A stretch of DNA of 35,141 nt from positions 1 through 35,141 of the forward strand of contig JACQYT010000066.1 in the NCBI GenBank assembly GCA_016208085.1, read 5' to 3'. This document shows positions 1 through 6,409 of the stretch, piece after piece (the stretch's first letter is position 1; the number at the start of each line of letters is the position of its first letter). The notes under the pieces were generated by a model that was not told where the DNA came from, searched no databases, and saw only the letters and a list, made by a program, of their open reading frames with translations. The position numbers were made by a program, and so were the translations under genes. This DNA comes from Elusimicrobiota bacterium. Lineage in GTDB: Bacteria > Elusimicrobiota > Elusimicrobia > Elusimicrobiales > UBA9959.

Positions 1-2183
1 GGCGTTATCGTGCTGAAATTAACGCCGCTGGCCACAAATATCCTCGTGGATACGGTAATACCGGTCTGGTTCGCCGCCGCCGCAGCAGACGACCCGCTGC
101 CGAACGTCAGCGCCGCGTCCAGGGTGGCTATCTTCGCGCTCGTTACGGCGGCAGCCGCCACCTTCGCGCTTGTCACCGCGTCGGCCGCTATATCAGCTGA
201 TGCTACCTCACCATCCTTTATATCTGCAGATAGTACCGTTGAGTCAGCAAGCTTGCCTTCTGCTATTACCAGCGCATCATCCACCTTAAACTGTCCTGCA
301 ACTGTTCCTGACGAGACATAGAATGTTGCACCTGACTGAAGGGTATCCTGGAGTTTTATTATTGCTGTGGCTGATATCTTTGCTACTGTTACTGCGCCAT
401 CCTTTATATCTACTGTGTCTATTGTGCCATCTAGTATCTCGGACGATTCAACCGCACCGGCCGCTATGTCGGCGGCTGCCAGCGTATCTGCCGCCACCTT
501 CGCGCTTGTCACCGCGTCGGCCGCTATCGCGCCGGTGTATACGCCGCCTGCCGCTATTGACGACGCTATTACACCGCTGCCCAGTGACCCCGCGCTTATA
601 TTTGCAGGGTTAAGCAATGTCAGATTCGCGCCGCTTACATCAGCCAGATAGGTGGAACTTAAGGCTGGAATCTTGCCTGTCGTATCCACTATTCCAACAT
701 TGCCGGAACCTGCATTGATGCCGCCTGCCACATCCAGAGCCGATGCGGTTGCATCCGTTATCGTAGCGCTGCCGGCCGTTACACCATATGTCACCTTAAC
801 GCCAAGCGGCGCTGTGACCGTCTGCGATGACGTCCACGTATTTACACCGCTAAGCGTTGCCTTGCCGTCCAGCTGCGTCTGTATCGCTGACGTAACGCCG
901 TCAAGATAATTGAACTCCGCGTTACCCACAGCGCCAATGCCAAGCTTGGACGCGCTTATATTCGCCCCCGCGTCTATTTTGGTGTCAGTTACAGCGCCGG
1001 CCCGTAGGGAGTCAGTATAAATAGAACCCACCGCCACGGAGGAAGCTATCACGCTTGCGCCCAGCGAACCGGCCTGCACTCCGGCAGCCGTGACATTTGT
1101 CGCCACTATACCGGTTAGCGCGGAGCCATCAATAGCCGGCAATGCGCCACTCAGCTTGGAAGATAACATGCCGGCTATCTTTGCGTCCGTCACCGCACTG
1201 TCTAATATGGAATTAACATAAATAGAACCCACCGCCACGGAAGAAGCTATCACGTTCGCGCCCAGACTGCCCGCGCTGATATTGGCCGCTGTCAGAGTAG
1301 TCAGCGAGGCGCCACTTATGGCAGGCAAGGCGCCACTCAGCTTGGAAGACGACATCCCGGCTATCTTCGCGTCCGTTACCGCGCTATCCAGTATGGAATT
1401 AATATAAATAGAATTTACCGCCACGGATGAAGCTATTACACCTGCGCCCAGTGAACCAGCCTGCACTCCGGCGGCCGTGACATTTGTTGCCACCACACCG
1501 GTCAGCGCGGAGCCATCAATAGCCGGCAATGCGCCACTCAACTTGGAAGACGACATGCCGACTATCTTCGCGTCGGTCACAGCGCTGTCCGGTATGGAAT
1601 TAGTATAAATAGACCCCACCGCTACGGATGAAGCAATCACACCTGCGCCCAGGCTGCCCGCGCTGATATTGGCCGCGGTCAGATTGGTCAGCGCGGAACC
1701 GTCAATAGCCGGCAGCGCGCCTGTTAGTTTGGAGGCGGCCATGGTGACAATTTTAGCGTTGGTAACCTGTCCATCGGCGATATCGGAGCCAACAGCATAA
1801 GCGGCGCTGGCGGCATAAATGGAGTAAGGCACGGACAACAGCCGGGTGCGGGGCGTCATCGGGGAGTCGGCGCCGACCTGCACTTCCAGGTAGCGGGTGT
1901 CGGAGGAGAAGACCGAGGGGGCCAAGGCGGTTGAGGCGCCCAGGCTGGCGTTGAAGATTCCGTTGTCTAGGGCCAGACTCTGGGTTTCATTCCAGATCAG
2001 GGTTCCGGCTGAGGCCGCATCGTAGATGCGGAAAGTGAGCGAATATGTCCCGCTCAGCGGGTTTCCGTTGGCATCCACCAGGCGTCCCTGGTAGTTCAGG
2101 TAAGCTGGCGCCGCGTTGAGGAATGCGGGCATCAAAAAGGAGAACAGGAATATGGAACAAAGACTTTTTGTCAGGTTTTTCAT
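1..2183 (-). CDS. Secreted repeat-rich fibre-like surface protein (partial, 3' end outside window)
   Basis: An uninterrupted minus-strand frame runs from ATG at 2183 off the left edge: 727 codons and no stop. GGAGG lies 8 nt before the ATG. Residues 1-25 form a signal peptide (MKNLTKSLCSIFLFSFL..., cleavage probably after NAA or PA). Residues 26-125 form a beta-rich N-terminal module (YQGRLVDANGNPLSG, then LTFRIYDA and RYLEVQVG, ending SVPYSIYAASA). From my knowledge of such proteins, this module heads many bacterial proteins annotated as tail-fibre-like or S74-chaperone-containing. From residue 148 four long repeats follow, then YLDGVTSAIQTQLDGKA, which is typical of phage-tail-fibre-like stalks. 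The visible C-terminal third is Ala/Asp/Ile repeats (DAVTSAKVAA) with FYVSSGTV. It is probably an exported trimeric fibre or adhesin. The C-terminal S74 chaperone expected for this type cannot be seen here. A sigma-54-type promoter precedes it and a sigma-54 regulator operon lies directly upstream. Confidence 0.8.
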   Translation of the reverse strand, partial: MKNLTKSLCSIFLFSFLMPAFLNAAPAYLNYQGRLVDANGNPLSGTYSLTFRIYDAASAGTLIWNETQSLALDNGIFNASLGASTALAPSVFSSDTRYLEVQVGADSPMTPRTRLLSVPYSIYAASAAYAVGSDIADGQVTNAKIVTMAASKLTGALPAIDGSALTNLTAANISAGSLGAGVIASSVAVGSIYTNSIPDSAVTDAKIVGMSSSKLSGALPAIDGSALTGVVATNVTAAGVQAGSLGAGVIASSVAVNSIYINSILDSAVTDAKIAGMSSSKLSGALPAISGASLTTLTAANISAGSLGANVIASSVAVGSIYVNSILDSAVTDAKIAGMLSSKLSGALPAIDGSALTGIVATNVTAAGVQAGSLGASVIASSVAVGSIYTDSLRAGAVTDTKIDAGANISASKLGIGAVGNAEFNYLDGVTSAIQTQLDGKATLSGVNTWTSSQTVTAPLGVKVTYGVTAGSATITDATASALDVAGGINAGSGNVGIVDTTGKIPALSSTYLADVSGANLTLLNPANISAGSLGSGVIASSIAAGGVYTGAIAADAVTSAKVAADTLAAADIAAGAVESSEILDGTIDTVDIKDGAVTVAKISATAIIKLQDTLQSGATFYVSSGTVAGQFKVDDALVIAEGKLADSTVLSADIKDGEVASADIAADAVTSAKVAAAAVTSAKIATLDAALTFGSGSSAAAAANQTGITVSTRIFVASGVNFSTIT
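972..1742 (-). repeat. Four tandem coding repeats alternating 62 and 67 codons
   Basis: Inside the fibre gene, repeat starts fall at 1742, 1556, 1355 and 1169. The units are 186, 201, 186 and about 198 bp long. Each begins with an M-x-x-SKL(T/S)GALPAI(D/S)G motif and ends with DSAVTDAKI or a variant. Odd units contain LTAANISAGSLG; even units contain VATNVTAAGVQAGSLG. The real repeat is therefore a 387-bp dimer duplicated once. Nucleotide identity between like units is high, so expansion was recent or is maintained by recombination. Confidence 0.85.
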
Positions 2184-2248
2184 TTTAAGCCTCCGAAAAA
2201 ATAAAACAGCAAATTTTTTAGGCGCAACGTCACCCGAAACCTGTTAGT

Positions 2249-2265
2249 GGCAATAAAATTGCCAA
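2249..2265 (-). promoter_or_regulatory. Sigma-54 (-24/-12) promoter of the fibre gene
   Basis: Read on the minus strand the site is TTGGCAATTTTATTGCC. It matches the sigma-54 consensus TGGCAC-N5-TTGC with TGGCAA, a 5-nt spacer and TTGC. The invariant GG and GC pairs are at the required spacing. The -12 element ends at 2250, so transcription would start near 2238 and give a leader of about 55 nt with a good GGAGG ribosome site. The sigma-54-like gene and an NtrC-type activator lie just upstream on the same strand. A sigma-70-like TATAAT at 2358-2363 is a weaker alternative because its -35 is poor. Confidence 0.7.
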
Positions 2266-2319
2266 AACTCTCCTATTCACCAAATCCCCCTTCCTCCCGC
2301 CGCCAGCCCGCTGTGACGA

Positions 2320-2335
2320 GTTGGCTTACGCCAAC
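2320..2335. promoter_or_regulatory. 16-bp palindrome upstream of the sigma-54 promoter
   Basis: GTTGGC-TTAC-GCCAAC has perfect 6-bp arms. It sits about 80-100 bp upstream of the predicted sigma-54 start site, where activator sites often lie. It could also be an RNA hairpin if transcription begins at the upstream TATAAT. Its function is not established. Confidence 0.35.
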
Positions 2336-2450
2336 CGCTACTCTACACCCTGCTGTTATTATAGGATAAGGGATGATAAATAAAAAGAGCGGATTTGTTA
2401 AATTGTTTTTACAAGGCTATGCCGTAAGATAGGATAGTATTGGATCGTTT

Positions 2451-2521
2451 TCACACAGATTGTGGAATAAAATCCACACTGTGTAGTTTTTCCACACACC
2501 ATGTGGGGAGCCAAATCCACA
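2451..2521. promoter_or_regulatory. Array of CCACA/TGTGG half-sites (candidate activator-binding region)
   Basis: Three imperfect dyads and one half-site lie in 71 bp. They are TCACACAGATTGTGG (2451-2465), CCACACTGTGTAG (2474-2486), CCACACACCATGTGG (2492-2506, perfect 5-bp arms with a 5-bp centre) and CCACA (2517-2521). Dyad centres are about 19-22 bp apart, close to two helical turns. The array is 210-285 bp upstream of the predicted sigma-54 start. It is a plausible enhancer for the neighbouring NtrC-type regulator. That link is inference. Confidence 0.45.
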
Positions 2522-2529
2522 ACTATTCG

Positions 2530-2544
2530 TCCGCCTTAGGCGGA
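2530..2544. repeat. Short palindrome TCCGCC-TTA-GGCGGA after the regulator stop codon
   Basis: Perfect 6-bp arms lie 3 bp beyond the activator stop codon. No T-run follows on the minus strand, so a classical intrinsic terminator is not supported. The 2184-2547 gap otherwise holds only the regulatory sites listed separately. Confidence 0.5.
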
Positions 2545-2547
2545 TGG

Positions 2548-3930
2548 CTACATATCTATTTTGTGTGCGTGTATCTTGTTATATAGGGCCTTTCGGTCTA
2601 TACCAAGGAGCCTGGCGGCTCTCAGTTTATTGCCTGAGGTTTTCAGGAGGGCCTGTTTGATCAACTTTTTTTCCACTTCAGCGACGAACGATTTTACCGA
2701 TTTTTTTAAATCCAGATCTTTTAGTTCATACTCGGCTGTTTCAACTCCGGATAAAGCCGCCGCGGCCGCGGACTCAAGGCCGAGATGGTGAGGCAATATT
2801 TCCTTTTCGGCGAGCAATGCGCCCCTGGTTATGACATTTTTAAGTTCCCTTACATTGCCGGGCCAGGAATAGGCTTTTATTATTTCCATGGCGCTTTCTG
2901 AAATGCCTGTAATGCTCTTTTTAAGGGTCTTGCCGGCTTCGGCCAGAAAAGCCAGGGCTAAAGCCGGAATATCCTCTTTCCTGGCGGCAAGGCCCGGTAA
3001 AGCGATGGTAAACTGATTAAGCCTGTGGAACAGATCTTCCCGGAAAGCGCCCTCGCGTATCGCGGCCTGCAGGTCTTTATTGGTGGCGACTATGATGCGC
3101 ACGTCCACCGGGATATCTTTTTTACCACCCAAATGCCGTATCTTTCTTTCTTCAAGGACGCGCAGAAGTTTGGCCTGGGTTGAGAAATTAAGGTTTGAGA
3201 TCTCGTCCAGAAAAAGGGTGCCGCCAAACGCCGCTTCAAAAAGCCCCACTTTTTTCCGGTCGGCGCCGGTGAACGCGCCTTTTTCATAGCCGAAAAGCTC
3301 GCTTTCCACCAGGTTTTCAGGCAGAGCGCCGCAGTCAAGCGCCACAAAAGGATTTTTATTCCTGGAGCTGAGGCGATGTATCCGGCGGGCCCAGATTTCC
3401 TTCCCGGAACCCGAGGGCCCGCTGAGTATAACGGTCAGGTCGCTCGCGGCCACCTGCGCGGCCATGTTGGCGATATTTTTTATCTCGCGGCTTTCGCCGA
3501 CAACCGTCTCGCCCGGACCGGCAGTGTTGAAGATATGGCTTTTAAGGGCTTCAAATTCCATCAGGAAACGTCTTTCCTTGACTGCTTTTTCAATGATAAG
3601 CAGCAGTTCCTCGTTGGAAACCGGCTTCACAAGATATTCCACCGCCCCCAGTTTCATGGCCTTTACCGCGCTCTGGATATCGGCGTGGCCGGTCATCATA
3701 ATGACGGGAAGCCCCTGGTCCTCGCTTTTAAGCTTTTCAAGCACCACCAGGCCGTCCATATCGCCCAGCACCCGGTCAAGGATGACGGCGTCAAAGGTAA
3801 CGACGCTTGTCAGTTCCAGGGCTTCGGCGCCCGAGGCGGCACCGGAGACCTCGTGTTTTTTAGCGGCAAGCGCGTTCTTAAGGACCTGCCGCGTGTCTTC
3901 GTCGTCTTCAATAATAAGTATATTGGCCAT
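2548..3930 (-). CDS. NtrC-family sigma-54-dependent response regulator
   Basis: 460 residues in the usual three-domain NtrC order. The receiver domain (about 3-115) has acidic D9/D10, phospho-acceptor D52, T80 and K102 (YLVKPV). The AAA+ domain has Walker A GPSGSGKE (171-178), Walker B GGTLFLDEI (236-244) and an intact GAFTGA loop (218-223), the part that contacts sigma-54. The C-terminal Fis-type helix-turn-helix (about 425-458) contains GNKLRAARLLGIDRKALY. I start at ATG 3930. A TTG at 3948 would add six residues encoded by a repeated AT palindrome. It lies 24 nt after the kinase gene and is surely co-transcribed with it. It should open sigma-54 promoters, most obviously the one before the fibre gene. 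Confidence 0.93.
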   Translation of the reverse strand: MANILIIEDDEDTRQVLKNALAAKKHEVSGAASGAEALELTSVVTFDAVILDRVLGDMDGLVVLEKLKSEDQGLPVIMMTGHADIQSAVKAMKLGAVEYLVKPVSNEELLLIIEKAVKERRFLMEFEALKSHIFNTAGPGETVVGESREIKNIANMAAQVAASDLTVILSGPSGSGKEIWARRIHRLSSRNKNPFVALDCGALPENLVESELFGYEKGAFTGADRKKVGLFEAAFGGTLFLDEISNLNFSTQAKLLRVLEERKIRHLGGKKDIPVDVRIIVATNKDLQAAIREGAFREDLFHRLNQFTIALPGLAARKEDIPALALAFLAEAGKTLKKSITGISESAMEIIKAYSWPGNVRELKNVITRGALLAEKEILPHHLGLESAAAAALSGVETAEYELKDLDLKKSVKSFVAEVEKKLIKQALLKTSGNKLRAARLLGIDRKALYNKIHAHKIDM

Positions 3931-3931
3931 A

Positions 3932-3956
3932 AAAAATTTTTGCAGCAAAAATTTTT
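3932..3956. repeat. AT-rich 25-bp palindrome, copy 1
   Basis: Perfect 12-bp arms (AAAAATTTTTGC and its complement) flank one base. It spans the kinase stop codon and ends 2 bp before the regulator ATG. A near-identical copy, differing only at two central bases, is at 15902-15926, again just before a coding start. It is a dispersed intergenic hairpin that may affect translation or RNA stability. Confidence 0.7.
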
Positions 3957-5064
3957 ACGCTGTCTTGTGAAAAACCAGTTCCACGCGGGTGCCCTTTCCG
4001 GGCTCTGATTCCACCGAGATCTCTCCGCTGTGTTCGTTCATGATCTGGCGGGCCAGGTAGAGTCCCAGGCCCGTGCCTGTTTCCTTGGTGGTGAAAAAAG
4101 GATGAAAGAGATCGGCCAGCATGTTCTGGTCCATGCCTCGGCCGCTGTCCGAAATGGTCAGGCGCGCGGTTTTTTTATCCGCGTCCCAGAGGGTGCGCAG
4201 CGTTATCTCCCCCTCCCGGCCGGACAGGGACTCCACGGCATTGGTCAGCAGGTTATAGACCACGCTGTGAAGATAATGCGGGTCCAGGAACACTCTGGGC
4301 ACGGTCCCCAGCTCTTTGGTAATTTTCACTTTGGCGGGTTTCAGCGAACTTTCCATCAAGTCCAGGCAGTAGTTGGAGATATCATTCAAACAGCAGGGCC
4401 TCAGCTGGCAGATGCCGCTTCTTGAAAAATCAAGCAGGGTCTTTACTATCTTTGAGGCGCGCTGGGCATTACGCTCTATAAGGGCCATGTTGGTTTTAAG
4501 ACCCTCATCCAAGGTCCCGGAAGAAAGCAGAAGCTCGGAAGTGGACAAGATCACGTGCAGCGGGTTTTTAATATCGTGGGCGAACACCGAGGTAAGCTGG
4601 CCGATGGAGGTAAGACGGCCTATTTTTTTGGCGACCGACTGGAAGAATTGCGGGTCTTTCAGCGCCGCCCATTCGTCGATATTGGCCAGGGCCAGGTAGA
4701 TGCAGTAGCCGCTCACCTTGCCGCTTTCGCCGCCAAGCGCCACGCCGGTCAGAAAAAGCCTTATTATGCTTTCCTTTGAGGTCAGCAAATAAAATTTATA
4801 ATTTCTCACTATGCCGGCTTTGGTTATGGTCTTAAGCAGGTTTTCAAACTCTTTATAGTCTTTTTTCAGCATCAAGCCGGCAATGTCGGCGCCGATTATA
4901 TCTTCCGGTTTGTAACCCAAAAGGGCCAGCGCGCTTTTATTGGCCAGGCAAACCTTCCCGTCAATGCCGGTCACTATCATTTTCTCCGAAGATTCGTCAA
5001 AAATGGATTTAAAGAGGTCCTTTTGAACCTTGTCCAGGCAGGTTTCTTCCGGAACTTTAGCCAT
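3955..5064 (-). CDS. Soluble PAS-domain sensor histidine kinase
   Basis: 369 residues with no membrane segment, so it probably acts in the cytosol. A PAS domain covers about residues 18-125 (IVTGIDGKVCLANKSALALLGY). The dimerisation/phospho-acceptor domain has H163 in FAHDIKNPLH. The ATPase domain has the N-box NLLTNAVE (N271/N275), G1 DSGRGM (306-311), an F-box (HPFFTTKETG) and G2 GTGLGL (330-335). All catalytic motifs are intact. It belongs to the NtrB-like class of kinases that pair with NtrC-type activators, and the adjacent gene is exactly that. It starts 2 nt after the sigma-54-like gene stops and ends 24 nt before the regulator. The signal it senses cannot be told from the sequence. 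Confidence 0.92.
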   Translation of the reverse strand: MAKVPEETCLDKVQKDLFKSIFDESSEKMIVTGIDGKVCLANKSALALLGYKPEDIIGADIAGLMLKKDYKEFENLLKTITKAGIVRNYKFYLLTSKESIIRLFLTGVALGGESGKVSGYCIYLALANIDEWAALKDPQFFQSVAKKIGRLTSIGQLTSVFAHDIKNPLHVILSTSELLLSSGTLDEGLKTNMALIERNAQRASKIVKTLLDFSRSGICQLRPCCLNDISNYCLDLMESSLKPAKVKITKELGTVPRVFLDPHYLHSVVYNLLTNAVESLSGREGEITLRTLWDADKKTARLTISDSGRGMDQNMLADLFHPFFTTKETGTGLGLYLARQIMNEHSGEISVESEPGKGTRVELVFHKTA

Positions 5065-5066
5065 AA

Positions 5067-6128
5067 TTACTTTCTGTTCCTGTAAAGATTCACCGTTCTC
5101 ACGGAAATCTTGATGCCGTATCGCTTCTTCAGCTCCCCCGTAAGCAGGCGGGCGCTTAGTTTTCGGGCCCCGCCGGAGTCCGTTATTTCTTTCATTTTAG
5201 CAATAATATACTCTTTTGGGGGCGGAAAAAAACTTTTAAGCGTCACTTCCTCTTCCCGGGTTTTAAGGCTGCGCCGCGCGATAAGCCTTGAGACGGTGCT
5301 GGGGTTCAGACCGAGCTCGGCCGCAAAGGAGCGCTGGGACATCGGCTTCATGGCGCCGCCCAGAAAAAAATCCCGCTGGAACTTCAAAATGCCTTCAAGG
5401 ACTTTTTGAAGGCCCTTTTTGCGCCAGTTGACCAGTTCTACCGTCTTGACCAGGGTCCCGAGGGCTTTGAGTTCCTCACGGGTCAGGTTGCCGGACCTTT
5501 TTATGTTTTCAAGCGCTTTCGCGTCCACGCTGTACAAGCCGCGCGCGTAAGAAGGGTGCGCGTAGGCGAGTTCCAGGCCGCCATTCGGGGTCTTGCCGAC
5601 AAAAGCCGTCAGCTTGAAATGCCGCTCCGGCACGGCCGTGGCCGGCAGGTTTTCATGGGCGGCCAGGAACGCGTTCACAAAATCCCTTATGCGCCCCGCC
5701 TGCCGCGCGGTTAAGGCCACGGCGCGGCAGAGCTGTCCCATCGGGATGCATTCCTGGCCTAAAAAATATTTTTCAAAATTTTCCGCGCCCAGGCGCTCTA
5801 TCAGGGCGATGACCTCCGGCCTGGCGGACAAGATCTCGCCGCTTATATATTTTGAGTCCATGGAATTCACAAGCTGAGGCTCTCCCAGGTTGTGGACCCA
5901 GGCATAGGCCGCGCCGGGCAGGCGCGCGCGCGCTATGACCGGCGGGCAGCCGGGGACGCGCATGGACAGTTTTTTGAAAAGCGGGTCCGACTCAAGGCGT
6001 TTCAAAAGGTCCAGAAATTCATCCTCAGGCGCGGAAAGCAAATTGAAAAGACGCAAGTCCTGGCGGTTTTTAAGCGCGTTCTCAATATTAAGCCGCGGAC
6101 TGGCCGCGTTTCTTTCTGGTTTGTCCAT
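5067..6128 (-). CDS. rpoN: Short divergent sigma-54 (RpoN-like) factor
   Basis: 353 residues from ATG 6128; the usual RpoN is about 450-480. The C-terminal part is diagnostic: the sigma-54 helix-turn-helix reads QRSFAAELGLNPSTVSRLI followed by SFFP, and the last residues read GIKISVRTVNLYRNRK. That is the RpoN box (consensus ARRTVAKYR) with S-V for A-R and N-L for A-K. Residues about 24-54 (LRLFNLLSAPEDEFLDLL) resemble region I, which binds core and the activator, but lack its usual glutamines. The acidic region II is absent. An upstream in-frame ATG at 6209 would add 27 residues read through a dispersed repeat, so I reject it. First gene of the sigma-kinase-activator operon. It may be the only sigma-54 of the genome or a dedicated paralogue. 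Confidence 0.8.
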   Translation of the reverse strand: MDKPERNAASPRLNIENALKNRQDLRLFNLLSAPEDEFLDLLKRLESDPLFKKLSMRVPGCPPVIARARLPGAAYAWVHNLGEPQLVNSMDSKYISGEILSARPEVIALIERLGAENFEKYFLGQECIPMGQLCRAVALTARQAGRIRDFVNAFLAAHENLPATAVPERHFKLTAFVGKTPNGGLELAYAHPSYARGLYSVDAKALENIKRSGNLTREELKALGTLVKTVELVNWRKKGLQKVLEGILKFQRDFFLGGAMKPMSQRSFAAELGLNPSTVSRLIARRSLKTREEEVTLKSFFPPPKEYIIAKMKEITDSGGARKLSARLLTGELKKRYGIKISVRTVNLYRNRK

Positions 6129-6146
6129 GGGCGGATCCTGGGATAC

Positions 6147-6226
6147 CACCCCTCTTTTAAAAAGAGGGGAAGGGGAGATTTCTAAAATCCCCTTTGAGTC
6201 CCCTTTCATGAAAAGGTGGAATGGGG
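6147..6226. repeat. CCCCTTTTTAAAAAGGGG-type dispersed repeat, copy 1
   Basis: Nested inverted repeats of C-runs, T/A tracts and G-runs lie upstream of the sigma-54-like gene. Related copies are at 18796-18863 and 23957-24010. All are intergenic, and each reads C4-T(4-5)-A-rich-G(4-5), then GGGGATTT and ATCTCCCC or a variant. This looks like a MITE- or REP-like intergenic element. The first copy creates a spurious in-frame N-terminal extension (SPLFKRGV) for the sigma factor. Confidence 0.65.
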
Positions 6227-6255
6227 AAATTTACTCATGCCGTATTCCCTACTCT

Positions 6256-6261
6256 ATTATA
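6256..6261 (-). promoter_or_regulatory. -10 box of the sigma-54/kinase/activator operon
   Basis: On the minus strand this reads TGTTATAAT, an extended -10 (TGnTATAAT). The -35 is weak (TGTTTA at an 18-bp spacer). It is the best candidate start for the operon, with a leader of about 120 nt that includes the dispersed repeat. Confidence 0.5.
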
Positions 6262-6312
6262 ACAATCCTGACGGGAGTTTAAACATATTCTTAAGGCCTT
6301 TCGTCGTAAGAT

Positions 6313-6341
6313 TTGACAAAGGCGCGGAGGATTGATAAATT
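6313..6341 (+). promoter_or_regulatory. Sigma-70-type promoter of nrdJ
   Basis: TTGACA (6313-6318), a 17-bp spacer and TAAATT (6336-6341). The -35 is perfect and the -10 matches 4 of 6. The leader of about 60 nt ends with a CAGGAGC ribosome site 11 nt before the nrdJ ATG. No cobalamin riboswitch core is evident in the leader. Confidence 0.65.
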
Positions 6342-6409
6342 AAAGGTATTCTCTCCCACATCTTTCTGAAAAGGTCCGGAGAAATCAGCGGTTCAGGAGC
6401 AAAGTATTA

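Noticed and set aside
10-909. Several plus-strand open frames across the first 0.9 kb
   Set aside because: They are antisense shadows of the uninterrupted minus-strand fibre gene, which has a signal peptide, ribosome site and repeat structure.
972-1742. CRISPR-like or satellite array
   Set aside because: The repeats are long (186-201 bp), in frame and coding, with no spacer pattern.
2184-2350. c-di-GMP or other known riboswitch in the fibre leader
   Set aside because: No match to the GEMM core sequences. The GGCAA/TTGCC dyad is better explained as the -24/-12 promoter.
3931-3948. TTG start at 3948 for the response regulator
   Set aside because: It adds residues encoded only by a repeated palindrome; ATG 3930 begins the receiver domain at the normal position.
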